In this document: piece by piece, positions 25,027 to 33,065 of the stretch
How the letters are laid out: every line of letters begins with the position of its first letter
Position numbering within the stretch: the first letter of the stretch is position 1
Source: Elusimicrobiota bacterium
GTDB taxonomy: Bacteria; Elusimicrobiota; Elusimicrobia; FEN-1173; JAKLIF01
DNA: 64,000 nt
Assembly: GCA_022709755.1 (NCBI GenBank)
Contig: JAKLIF010000004.1
Coordinates: 1-64,000, forward strand
Direction of reading: 5' to 3'
Translations under genes and position numbers: made by a program
The notes under the pieces: generated by a model
Told to the model about the DNA's origin: nothing
What the model saw: only the letters and a program-made list of their open reading frames with translations
The model's database searches: none

Positions 25027-26622
25027 TTAAAGGGTCACCATCTGAACGTTCAGAATGGCCGGGTGGGACCTGACCTTCTTCAGAACGTCCTCGGACACCT
25101 GTCCATCCACGTTCCAGATGGAGACCGCCACTCCGCCCGGACGGTTCCGTCCGACATCCATCCCCGCGATGTTGATGGCCGCGGCCCCCAACACCGTGCC
25201 CGTATGACCGACGACGCCGGGCTTATCGGTGTTCTGCATGACCAAGAGATTTCCCGCCAGGACGACGTCGATCGTCATGTCGTCCACCCGCACGAGCCGG
25301 AAATCCTTCTGGCCATAAACGGTGCCGGCCAAACGATGGACCTCCTTCGACGTGGCGACTTCGATCTCCAACACAGACGCATAATCTTTTGAATCCGGGT
25401 AGGACTGCTGCTCCACCGACAATCCCTGCGCCGTCGCCACGGCCTGGGCATTGACCGGGGAGATGCGGGACTCCACTTTCTTCAGAAGACCCGCCAACGC
25501 CGATGAGGTAAAGAGGGCCGGATTTCCCCGTCCCAGTTCCCCCACATAATTCAGTTTCACCCCTTGGATCGGGGCGGAGACGATCTGGGACGCGAAGCGG
25601 CCCAACCGTTCGGCCAGAGTGACATAGGACAGGAGGTGGGACTGCCCCGCCACATCGATGGCGGGCAGGTTGAGGGCGAAACGCGCGATGCCCTTCTCGA
25701 AATATTCCACCACGTTCTTGGCCAGTTCCTCGGAGACCTTGATCTGCGCCTCTTCCGTCGAGGCCCCGAGGTGAGGGGTCATGATGACTTCGGGGCGGTT
25801 CAAAACCGGTGACCCCCACGGCGGTTCCTTCTCGAACACGTCGAGGGCGGCCCCCTTCACGTGCCCGGACTCGATGAATTCCAGCAGGACTTTCTCTTCG
25901 ATCAAACCTCCCCGCGCACAATTGATCAGTCGGACCCCCGGCTTCGTCTTCGCCAGAGCCTCCCGATTGAGGAGACCGCGGGTCTTGTCCGACATGGGGA
26001 CGTGGATGGTGATGAAATCGGACTGTTTGAGGATATCGTCGATGGCCACGCAAGCGACGCCGGCCCGTCGGCACCAGCCCTCATCCCACACGGGATCATA
26101 TCCCAGCACGCGCATACCCAAGCCGATGGCTCGGACCGCGACTTCACGGCCGATCCGGCCCAGCCCGACGACCCCCAACGTCTTTCCGGTGATCTCGGTG
26201 CCGATGAATTTGGACCGTTCCCACTTCTCCCGCCGGATCGACGCGTCCGCCTGCGGGATGTTGCGGGCCAACGACATCAGGAGGCCGATGGTGTGTTCCG
26301 CGGCGGAAATGGTGTTCCCCCCCGGCACGTTCATGACGATGATACCGGCCTTGGTGGCCGCCTGCACGTTAATATTATCGACGCCGACACCGGCCCGGCC
26401 GATGACCTTCAGATCACGGGCCGCCGCAATGACCTCCTCGGTGACCTTCGTCTCGGAGCGGACCAGCAACGCCTGGCACCCGGCCAGCTTGGCGATGAGG
26501 TCCTTCGAGGAGAGACCCGTCGAGACCTCGACCTGGACCCCCTCGCACCCCTTCAAAAAAGAGATGCCTTCTTCAGCCAATGGATCGGAAACAAGAATGC
26601 GGATCGGATGACTCTTATCCAT
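25027..26622 (-). CDS. serA: D-3-phosphoglycerate dehydrogenase
   Basis: 531 residues from the ATG at 26622 (a GGGGG stretch lies about 11 nt upstream; an earlier ATG at 26649 lacks a ribosome site). It oxidises 3-phosphoglycerate to 3-phosphohydroxypyruvate with NAD+, the first step of serine synthesis, in the cytoplasm. Visible features are the NAD-binding glycine motif GKTLGVVGLGRIGREVA, the hydroxyacid dehydrogenase signature with ARGGLIEE, and the catalytic His in MTPHLGASTEEAQ. The long form is present, with an intervening substrate-binding domain and a C-terminal ACT domain (about 455-531: HTGTVLGAAAINIAGMDVGR), which senses serine in related enzymes. It is downstream of lon, with a pair of hairpins between them. 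Confidence 0.92.
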   Translation of the reverse strand: MDKSHPIRILVSDPLAEEGISFLKGCEGVQVEVSTGLSSKDLIAKLAGCQALLVRSETKVTEEVIAAARDLKVIGRAGVGVDNINVQAATKAGIIVMNVPGGNTISAAEHTIGLLMSLARNIPQADASIRREKWERSKFIGTEITGKTLGVVGLGRIGREVAVRAIGLGMRVLGYDPVWDEGWCRRAGVACVAIDDILKQSDFITIHVPMSDKTRGLLNREALAKTKPGVRLINCARGGLIEEKVLLEFIESGHVKGAALDVFEKEPPWGSPVLNRPEVIMTPHLGASTEEAQIKVSEELAKNVVEYFEKGIARFALNLPAIDVAGQSHLLSYVTLAERLGRFASQIVSAPIQGVKLNYVGELGRGNPALFTSSALAGLLKKVESRISPVNAQAVATAQGLSVEQQSYPDSKDYASVLEIEVATSKEVHRLAGTVYGQKDFRLVRVDDMTIDVVLAGNLLVMQNTDKPGVVGHTGTVLGAAAINIAGMDVGRNRPGGVAVSIWNVDGQVSEDVLKKVRSHPAILNVQMVTL

Positions 26623-26656
26623 GATGTTGTCTACCCCCGTATGGTTCATGTGTCAA

Positions 26657-26719
26657 CCGACGGAGAGACGATCTCTCGTGTCGGATGCGAATCTGCGGTT
26701 CCCCGGCGTCGGGCCGGGG
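26657..26719. terminator. Two hairpins between lon and serA
   Basis: CCCCGG...CCGGGG at 26701-26719 and a longer imperfect dyad at 26657-26684 (CCGAC and GTCGG arms enclosing GAGAGA-CGA-TCTCTC) lie just after the lon stop on the minus strand. No U-run follows either one, so they could be an mRNA processing or attenuation structure instead of a terminator. TTGACA occurs right after the second dyad but is too close to the serA start for a normal promoter. Confidence 0.35.
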
Positions 26720-26725
26720 GCCGCG

Positions 26726-29074
26726 CTAGCGGATATTGAAAGCGCGCCGGAAAACGTCCCGCATGTCGCGGACAGGCACCAACTCGATTTCCTTGCGGAT
26801 GTTCTCCGGTATGTCTTCCAAATCTCTCTTGTTCCCGTCGGGAAAAATGACCATGTCCAATCCTTCCCGGTGCGCCGCCAAAACCTTCTCCTTCAAACCG
26901 CCGATGGGGAGGACCCGCCCGCTCAGGGTGATCTCTCCCGTCATGGCCATATTCTTGCGGACGGGGCGCCCTGTCAGCACCGACGCCACGGCGGTGGCCA
27001 TGGCGATGCCGGCGGAAGGACCGTCCTTCGGGATGGCTCCTTCCGGGATATGGATGTGCATGTCCCGGTCCCGAAAAGAAGCTTTCGTCTTCGGCAGACG
27101 GAGCGAGCGGGACACGGACCTCACATAGGACAGCGCCGCCTGGGCGGACTCTTGCATCACATCCCCCAATTTTCCGGTCAAGACCAGTTTCCCCTTCCCG
27201 GGCATCACTTTGACTTCGACGGAAAGCGTCTCCCCTCCATGTTCGGTCCACGCCAGTCCCGTGGCCACCCCGACGGAATTGGCGGACGCCTTCTCACGGT
27301 GATACTCGGGCACGCCCAGGAACTTCCCGATTTCATTCCGCGAGATGACGACCCGGCGAGTCGCCTTGACGGCCAGACGTTTCGCCGCCTTCCTCGCCAC
27401 GGAGGCCAACTGCCTCTCCAAGTTCCGCACACCGGCCTCCTGAGTGTAATCCTTGATGAGGATGTCGAGCGCCCCATCCTCCAACGTCACTTCACCGGAT
27501 TTGAGTCCGTGTTCCTTCCACTGTTTCGGGATGAGATATTGTTTGGCGATGGCAGTCTTCTCCGCCATGGTGTAACCGGGGAAACGGAGTATCTCCAACC
27601 GGTCCTGAAGGCTGGGCGGGATGGAATAGAGCGTGTTGGCCGTCGTGACGAAAAGGACGTCCGAAAGGTCGAACTCGACATCCAGATAGTGGTCCGTGAA
27701 CGTGTGGTTCTGTTCGGGATCCAACACTTCCAGCAGGGCCGCCGCGGGATCCCCCCGCCAGTCCGTGCCCATCTTGTCGATCTCGTCGAGGAGGAAGACG
27801 GGGTTCCTGGATTTCGCACGGCGAAGCCCCTGGATGATGCGTCCCGGTAAAGAGCCGATGTACGTCCGTCGATGCCCGCGGATCTCCGCCTCGTCGCGCA
27901 CGCCTCCCAACGAGAGACGCACGAACTGCCGTCCCAGAGACCGCGCGATGGACCTCCCCAACGACGTCTTCCCGACACCCGGCGGCCCCACGAAACACAG
28001 GATCGGGCCTTTGATCCGCTTCACCCTCTTCAGGACGGCCAGATACTCCAAGACCCTCTCCTTGGCCTTATCCAGACCATAATGGTCCTCGTTCAAAATC
28101 TTTTCGGCGCGGCGGATGTCGAGTTGGTCCTTCGTGGAGACGGCCCACGGAAGGCCGATGAGCCAATCCAGATACGTGCGGGCCACCGTCGCCTCGGGGC
28201 TGTAAGGCATCATCTTCTCCAGGCGTCCCAGTTCGTTATCCGCGGCGGCCTGGACCTCCTTGGGCATGCGCGCCTTCTTGATCTTTTGGCGGAACTCGTC
28301 GAGCTCCCGCGCGAAGTCATCCTTCTGCTTCAGTTCCTTCTGGATGGCCTTGATCTGTTCCGTCAGGTAATATTCCTTCTGCGTCTTCTCGATCTGGGTC
28401 CGGACCCGGCTCTGGATCTTTCTTTCCAAATTCAAGATCTCGATCTCGCTGTTGAGCACCTGCACCAACTTATCGAGCCGGGCGGCCACGTCGACGATCT
28501 CGAGGATTTCCTGACGTTGAGTGAGTTTCACCGGGAGCTGTCCGGCCACCGTGTCGGCCAGCCGGGCCGGATCGTCCATCTGGGCCAAGGGGGCCAGATG
28601 TTCGGTCGTCATGCGTTTGTTCATCTTCACGTATTGTTCAAAAAGGGTGCGACACTGCCTCGCCAGGGCCTCCGTCTGCGCCGACAAAACCGCGGGCTCT
28701 TCCATCGGTTGAATGTCCACCCGGACGTATCCATCGCCCAGAAGATTGAAATCCAGCAGTCGCGCCCGGGAAACCCCTTCGACCAGGAGCTTCACGGACC
28801 CGTCCGGCATCCGCATCATCTGCAACACCTCTCCGACAGTGCCGACCTCATAGAGGTTCTCCCGCGCGGGATCTTCCGTCTGCGGGTTCCGTTGCGTCAA
28901 GAGGAACACCAGATGATCGCCGGCCATGGCCGTCTCCAACGACTTGACGGACCGGGGGCGCCCCACCGACAGCGGCAAGGCCATGTGAGGGAACACCACC
29001 ACGTCCCGCAGAGGAAGAAGCGGGAGCTGGGGAGGTATCGTTCTGGGTTTCGCAGGAAGGACAGACTGTGTCAT
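26726..29074 (-). CDS. lon: ATP-dependent protease Lon
   Basis: 782 residues from the ATG at 29074; the frame opens three codons earlier with TTG. Lon degrades misfolded and regulatory proteins in the cytoplasm. The N-terminal substrate domain begins LPLLPLRDVVVFPHMALPL. The AAA+ module has Walker A GPPGVGKTSLG, Walker B VFLLDEIDKMG and the LGGVRDEAEIRGHRRTYIG signature. The S16 protease domain has the catalytic Ser in PKDGPSAGIAM and Lys in LKEKVLAAHR. Length is normal for bacterial LonA. It follows clpX by 13 bp in the tig-clpP-clpX-lon order known from many bacteria. Confidence 0.95.
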   Translation of the reverse strand: MTQSVLPAKPRTIPPQLPLLPLRDVVVFPHMALPLSVGRPRSVKSLETAMAGDHLVFLLTQRNPQTEDPARENLYEVGTVGEVLQMMRMPDGSVKLLVEGVSRARLLDFNLLGDGYVRVDIQPMEEPAVLSAQTEALARQCRTLFEQYVKMNKRMTTEHLAPLAQMDDPARLADTVAGQLPVKLTQRQEILEIVDVAARLDKLVQVLNSEIEILNLERKIQSRVRTQIEKTQKEYYLTEQIKAIQKELKQKDDFARELDEFRQKIKKARMPKEVQAAADNELGRLEKMMPYSPEATVARTYLDWLIGLPWAVSTKDQLDIRRAEKILNEDHYGLDKAKERVLEYLAVLKRVKRIKGPILCFVGPPGVGKTSLGRSIARSLGRQFVRLSLGGVRDEAEIRGHRRTYIGSLPGRIIQGLRRAKSRNPVFLLDEIDKMGTDWRGDPAAALLEVLDPEQNHTFTDHYLDVEFDLSDVLFVTTANTLYSIPPSLQDRLEILRFPGYTMAEKTAIAKQYLIPKQWKEHGLKSGEVTLEDGALDILIKDYTQEAGVRNLERQLASVARKAAKRLAVKATRRVVISRNEIGKFLGVPEYHREKASANSVGVATGLAWTEHGGETLSVEVKVMPGKGKLVLTGKLGDVMQESAQAALSYVRSVSRSLRLPKTKASFRDRDMHIHIPEGAIPKDGPSAGIAMATAVASVLTGRPVRKNMAMTGEITLSGRVLPIGGLKEKVLAAHREGLDMVIFPDGNKRDLEDIPENIRKEIELVPVRDMRDVFRRAFNIR

Positions 29075-29087
29075 GGGGATCAACGGC

Positions 29088-30344
29088 TCAAGCGGATTTT
29101 TTGACGCCTTCGTGGACCTGGATGGGATCCTTTCTCTTCATCACCACGTCTTCATCGATGATGACCCGCCTCAACGTCTTCTGGTCCGGCAGTTCATACA
29201 TCAGGTCCAGCATCAAATCCTCAAGGATGGAGCGGAGCCCGCGCGCGCCGGAGCCCCTCTCGATCGCCATCCGGGCCACGGCCTTCAGGGCCTCGTCCGA
29301 AAAACTCAGTTCCACTTTTTCCATGCTGAACATCTTCTGATATTGCTTGATGATCGCGTTCTTGGGTCCCGTCAGCACGTTCACCAAAGCCTGCTCATCC
29401 AACGGTTCCAGGACCGCTGTCACGGGAAGCCGTCCGACGAACTCGGGGATCAATCCGTAACGGATCAAATCCTCCGGTTGATGATGCCGAAGGACTTCTC
29501 CCAGGTCCCGCCTCTTCTTGGGGGCCACTTCCGCGCCGAACCCCAGGCCGCGACGGCCGATGCGCTGCTCCACGACCTTGTCCAACCCTTCGAACGCACC
29601 TCCACAGATGAAAAGGATCTGATGGGTGTTGACCTGGACATATTCCTGTTGAGGATGTTTCCGTCCCCCCTGGGGAGGAACGCTGGCCACCGTCCCTTCC
29701 AGGATCTTCAGGAGGGCCTGTTGCACCCCTTCCCCGGAGACGTCCCGGGTGATGGACGGGGAATCGGCCTTCCGGGAGATCTTGTCGATCTCATCGATGT
29801 AGATAATGCCGCGTTCGGCCCGTTTCACGTCATAGGCCGCATTCTGCAACAACCGCAAGATGATGTTCTCGACGTCTTCCCCCACGTATCCGGCCTCGGT
29901 GAGCGTGGTGGCGTCGGCGATGGCGAAGGGGACATGGAGAAGACGAGCCATGGTCTGCGCCAAGAGCGTCTTCCCGACCCCGGTCGGACCGATCAGGAGG
30001 ATGTTCGACTTCTGCAACTCCACCTCTCCTGCCGGACCCTTCTCGACCGCTTCGATCCGCCGATAATGGTTGTACACGGCCACGGAGAGGATCCGCTTGG
30101 CCTGTTCCTGCCCCACGACGTAATCGTCCAGAGACTTCTTGATCTGGGATGGTTTCGGAAGGTTCCGTTGGGCCCGGCGATCCTCCTCTTCGGTCAACCG
30201 TGAGAGAAGGGAGTAGGAATTCCGAACGCATTCCTCGCAGACATAGATGCCTTGTCCTCCGATCAGACGGAGTCCCTGCGGCTTCCCCTTTCCGCAGAAA
30301 ACGCACTGGATCCCGTCGCGAACTTCCTTATCTCCCGCCGCCAT
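29088..30344 (-). CDS. clpX: ClpXP protease ATPase subunit ClpX
   Basis: 418 residues, with GGAG 9 nt before the ATG. The N-terminal zinc-binding domain has two CxxC pairs (CVFCGKGK and CEECV, about 14-40). The AAA+ module shows Walker [14 protein letters not shown], the [10 protein letters not shown] pore-proximal motif, Walker [12 protein letters not shown] and the sensor region [12 protein letters not shown]. ClpX unfolds tagged proteins and feeds them to ClpP. The ClpP-contacting loop is expected near [10 protein letters not shown] (canonical IGF); here the tripeptide reads LGF, a conservative change. It is 19 bp downstream of clpP. Confidence 0.95.
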   Translation of the reverse strand: MAAGDKEVRDGIQCVFCGKGKPQGLRLIGGQGIYVCEECVRNSYSLLSRLTEEEDRRAQRNLPKPSQIKKSLDDYVVGQEQAKRILSVAVYNHYRRIEAVEKGPAGEVELQKSNILLIGPTGVGKTLLAQTMARLLHVPFAIADATTLTEAGYVGEDVENIILRLLQNAAYDVKRAERGIIYIDEIDKISRKADSPSITRDVSGEGVQQALLKILEGTVASVPPQGGRKHPQQEYVQVNTHQILFICGGAFEGLDKVVEQRIGRRGLGFGAEVAPKKRRDLGEVLRHHQPEDLIRYGLIPEFVGRLPVTAVLEPLDEQALVNVLTGPKNAIIKQYQKMFSMEKVELSFSDEALKAVARMAIERGSGARGLRSILEDLMLDLMYELPDQKTLRRVIIDEDVVMKRKDPIQVHEGVKKSA

Positions 30345-30363
30345 GATGAATGCTCCTTCTCGT

Positions 30364-30975
30364 TTATTTTTTCCGGAACGCGATCACTTCGTCCACGATG
30401 CCGTATTTCTTCGCGTCTTCCGCCGACATGTAGAAATTCCGTTCCGTGTCCTGCCGGACCTTGTCCAGGGATTGTCCCGTGTGTTTCGACAGGATCTCGT
30501 TCAACCGCACTTTCGTGTTATTCAGTTCCTTCGCCTCGATGTCGATGTCCGTCACCTGTCCCGACAACCCCTCCCCGTAGATCAGGGGTTGATGGATCAT
30601 GATCCGGGCATTCGGAAGACAGAACCGTTTCCCCTTATTCCCCGCCGCCAGGAGCAACGCCCCGAACGACATGGCCATCCCCAGGCAGATGGTGGTGATG
30701 GGCGATTTGATGTATTGCATGGTGTCATACACGGCCAAGCCGGCGGTGACCATCCCCCCCGGCGAGTTGATATAAAGATTGATCTCCTTCTCCGGATCCT
30801 CGGACTCCAGATACAGGAGTTGGGCGATGATGATGTTGGCCGAATCGGTCGTGATGGCCCCCCCGAACCCGCCCACGAAGATGATGCGGTCCTTGAGCAG
30901 GCGGGAATAGATGTCGTAACCGACCGCCGCCCCCTGATTCCATCGTTCGATGATCGTCGGAATGATTCCTGGCAT
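30364..30975 (-). CDS. clpP: ATP-dependent Clp protease proteolytic subunit ClpP
   Basis: 203 residues, with a strong GGAGGAG ribosome site before the ATG. The serine protease of the ClpXP complex. The catalytic triad is visible: Ser in [14 protein letters not shown], His in [11 protein letters not shown], Asp in [15 protein letters not shown]. The two-residue change around the active Ser (MSFGAL for the common ASMGAF) is within family variation. It lies 9 bp after tig and 19 bp before clpX, in the standard order. Confidence 0.95.
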   Translation of the reverse strand: MPGIIPTIIERWNQGAAVGYDIYSRLLKDRIIFVGGFGGAITTDSANIIIAQLLYLESEDPEKEINLYINSPGGMVTAGLAVYDTMQYIKSPITTICLGMAMSFGALLLAAGNKGKRFCLPNARIMIHQPLIYGEGLSGQVTDIDIEAKELNNTKVRLNEILSKHTGQSLDKVRQDTERNFYMSAEDAKKYGIVDEVIAFRKK

Positions 30976-30984
30976 AGCTCCTCC

Positions 30985-32442
30985 TTATTTGTCGGCCTCG
31001 GCCAACTTGGCGTTCTCGATTAAATACGTATAGATCTTCTCTTCCCAGAGCTGGGACTTAATATGCCCCTTCTTCTCCTCCAGCATTCGCCGGACTTCGG
31101 ACTGCTTTTCGCCCTGAGTCCCCTGGGAGGCCTGCGCCACGACCTTGTCGACTTCCTCGTCGGAAACGCTCAATTTCTCACGGCTCCCGATCTCGGCGAG
31201 GATGTAGGATAACCGGACCTGCCGCTCCGCCTCCACCTCGTTCTTGGCCCGCATGGTCTCCTCGTTCTTCTTCAAGTCCTCTTCTTTGGCCCCTTGTTGG
31301 ACGAGATAGTTCTTGAGCCGTTCCTGCAGGAATGCCGTTCGCTCCTTCAACAACACCGCGGGGAGCGGAAACTCGTTCCCCTTCAGGAGGGCGTCGTTGA
31401 CCTGGTTTTCCAGATCCTGCCGGACCTGCCTCTCTTTCTCCGACTGAAGGTTCTTCCGGATCCGGTCCCGGAGGTCGTTCAGATGTTCGCACCCCAGGTC
31501 CTTGGCGAATTCGTCATCCAAGGCCGGTCGTTTCTTCTCCTTGAGGCTCTTGACGGTCACTTTGAACGTCGCCTGTTTCGCGGCCAGATCCTTCTGCGGA
31601 TAATCCTCCGGGAATTTCACAGTGACGTCACGGGTCTCCCCTTCCTTGGCTCCCTGGAGCCCCTCGGAAAAACCGTTCAGCGTCTGTTTGCTCGACAGAT
31701 CGATCACATAATTTTCCGCTTTCCCGTTCGGCAAGGGTTTCTCGTCGACAAAACCATCATAGTCCACCACGGCGAAATGGGTGCCGGCGGCGCCGGTCCC
31801 TTCCGGCACGGCCACCAGTTTGGAGTGCGCTTCCAGGAGGTCGTCGACCTTCTTGTCCACTTCCTCGTCGGTCACATCGGACCCCTTCTTCTTGAGCGTC
31901 AATCCCTTATAATCCTTCAACGGAACCTCCGGGGCGCATTCGATCTTCATCCGGAATGAAAAGGGCTTGCCGAACTCAAAATCAAGCTTCTCCACGACGG
32001 GGCTGTCCACCGCGTCCAACTTCTCCTGATCCAACGCGGCGCGGATGCCGTCGATCAACAGACGTTCCCGGACCGTCTCCCGGGCATGCTCCTCGAAATT
32101 CTTCTTCACCATCTCCAGGGGCGCTTTCCCCTGACGGAATCCGGGGATCCTGGCACGCGCCTGGATATCGGAATACACCTCCGCGGTGGTCTTCACCACC
32201 CGGTCGGACGGAACGTTGACATCCATCGTCACCTGGCAATCCTTCTTTTCGACCACCTTGATCTTCAAACCGCCCGAAGAGGACTTCTCGGGCAAGGCCT
32301 TTTCGCGTTTCTCGGCTTTGGGAGCCGATGTTTTCGCCGAAGGACTCTGCCCCTTCGCCGCGACGGGAGCGGCGGGTTTCTTTTCAGTCTTTTTCTCTTC
32401 CTGTTTGTCCTGTGTCTTGTCTTTTCCCCAGAGTTTGAACAT
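30985..32442 (-). CDS. tig: Trigger factor with an N-terminal low-complexity extension
   Basis: 485 residues, about 50 more than usual. From residue about 58 it is a standard trigger factor: the ribosome-binding domain with the signature IPGFRQGKAPLEMV, an FKBP-type peptidyl-prolyl isomerase domain (about 210-300, VVDYDGFVDEKPLPNG), and the helical chaperone arms. The first 57 residues are rich in Lys, Ala, Pro and Glu (DKTQDKQEEKKTEKK) and have no counterpart in most trigger factors. It binds nascent chains at the ribosome exit. tRNA-Leu ends only 32 bp upstream on the same strand, so tRNA and mRNA may share a transcript. Confidence 0.93.
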   Translation of the reverse strand: MFKLWGKDKTQDKQEEKKTEKKPAAPVAAKGQSPSAKTSAPKAEKREKALPEKSSSGGLKIKVVEKKDCQVTMDVNVPSDRVVKTTAEVYSDIQARARIPGFRQGKAPLEMVKKNFEEHARETVRERLLIDGIRAALDQEKLDAVDSPVVEKLDFEFGKPFSFRMKIECAPEVPLKDYKGLTLKKKGSDVTDEEVDKKVDDLLEAHSKLVAVPEGTGAAGTHFAVVDYDGFVDEKPLPNGKAENYVIDLSSKQTLNGFSEGLQGAKEGETRDVTVKFPEDYPQKDLAAKQATFKVTVKSLKEKKRPALDDEFAKDLGCEHLNDLRDRIRKNLQSEKERQVRQDLENQVNDALLKGNEFPLPAVLLKERTAFLQERLKNYLVQQGAKEEDLKKNEETMRAKNEVEAERQVRLSYILAEIGSREKLSVSDEEVDKVVAQASQGTQGEKQSEVRRMLEEKKGHIKSQLWEEKIYTYLIENAKLAEADK

Positions 32443-32474
32443 GGCGTCTCACTTTCGTTTTCGATTGAAAATCT

Positions 32475-32558
32475 TGGGCAGGGCGGGACTCGAACCCACA
32501 AACCCTTACGGGCACGAGGTCCTAAGCCTCGCGCGTCTGCCAATTCCGCCACCTGCCC
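32475..32558 (-). tRNA. tRNA-Leu (UAG anticodon)
   Basis: The 84-nt minus-strand sequence folds as a class II tRNA: acceptor GGGCAGG pairing with CCTGCCC, D arm with GGCGGAATTGGCAGAC, a long variable arm (GCCC/GGGT), and the T arm GGGTTCGAGTCCC. The anticodon loop CTTAGGA gives UAG (32522-32524), reading CUA/CUG leucine codons. Discriminator base A; the 3' CCA is not encoded. It is immediately upstream of tig. Confidence 0.92.
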
Positions 32559-32580
32559 ACAAAGTAACAACCACTCGTAG

Positions 32581-32825
32581 CGGGTGGGCGATCCCTACGT
32601 CCAATCGTAATCGGGATGCCCGTTTACAAAGTATAGTCCGCCGTAGCGGGTGGGCGATCCCTACGTCCAATCGTGATTGGGATGCCCGTTTACAAAGTAA
32701 AGTCCGCCGGAACGGGTGGGCGATCCCTACGTCCAATCGTGATTGGGATGCCCGTTTACAAAGTAAAGTCCGCCGGAACGGAGGAGCCATCCCGAGGTCC
32801 AATCGTGATCGGGATGCCCGTTTAC
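32581..32825. repeat. Four tandem 66-bp repeats with internal dyads, between tRNA genes
   Basis: Units start at 32581, 32647, 32713 and 32779, the last one partial and more diverged. Each contains GGGCGATCCC followed by TACGT, the hairpin CCAATC-GT-GATTGG and GATGCCCGTTTAC, so a nested stem-loop can form: GGGC(G)ATCCC pairs with GGGATGCCC around the inner hairpin. The rest of the 32559-32882 gap holds no gene; a further hairpin GGGCGA...TCGCCC lies at about 32849-32868. The structure resembles palindromic intergenic repeats that expand by slippage. A 107-codon open frame through it is an artefact of the period being divisible by three. Confidence 0.85.
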
Positions 32826-32882
32826 TCAATGAAGCTATTGGGAGCGCGCGGGCGACCGCGGGATCGCCCCTTCAGAGAACGT

Positions 32883-32954
32883 TGGGCCATGAGAGACTCG
32901 AACTCTCAACCTCGCGCTTAAGAGGCGCTTGCTCTACCATTGAGCTAATGGCCC
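32883..32954 (-). tRNA. tRNA-Lys (CUU anticodon)
   Basis: 72 nt on the minus strand: acceptor GGGCCAT with ATGGCCC, D arm TAGCTCAATGGTAGAGCA, anticodon loop CTCTTAA giving CUU (32920-32922), and T arm GAGAGTTCGAGTCTCTC. The outermost anticodon-stem pair is A-G, so that stem is effectively 4 bp. Discriminator A; CCA not encoded. Confidence 0.9.
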
Positions 32955-32968
32955 ATAAATCAGAGAAC

Positions 32969-33042
32969 CGTGCCTGGGGAGACTTGAACTCCCAACCTAC
33001 GGGTTCGAAGCCCGGCGCTCTATCCAATTGAGCTACAGGCAC
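32969..33042 (-). tRNA. tRNA-Arg (UCG anticodon)
   Basis: 74 nt on the minus strand: acceptor GTGCCTG with CAGGCAC, D arm TAGCTCAATTGGATAGAGC, anticodon loop CTTCGAA giving UCG (33006-33008), and T arm GGGAGTTCAAGTCTCCC. The discriminator is G, as in many arginine tRNAs. It lies 14 bp upstream of tRNA-Lys in the same direction and 23 bp after the GH57 gene. Confidence 0.92.
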
Positions 33043-33065
33043 AACAAAACGGGGCGATCCGACGG

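Noticed and set aside
26610-26645. Promoter for serA from the perfect TTGACA near 26637-26644
   Set aside because: A -10 at the proper spacing would fall within a few bases of the supported start codon, leaving no leader.
32581-32825. Possible CRISPR array
   Set aside because: The units are contiguous 66-bp near-identical repeats without unique spacers, and no cas genes are nearby.
32506-32829. 107-codon minus-strand frame with 22-residue repeats
   Set aside because: The peptide repeat is only the translation of the 66-bp DNA repeat, and the frame runs into tRNA-Leu. No ribosome site is present.
32186-33031. 281-codon plus-strand frame across tig start and the tRNA cluster
   Set aside because: It crosses three tRNA genes and the tandem repeat; open frame by chance and by repeat period.
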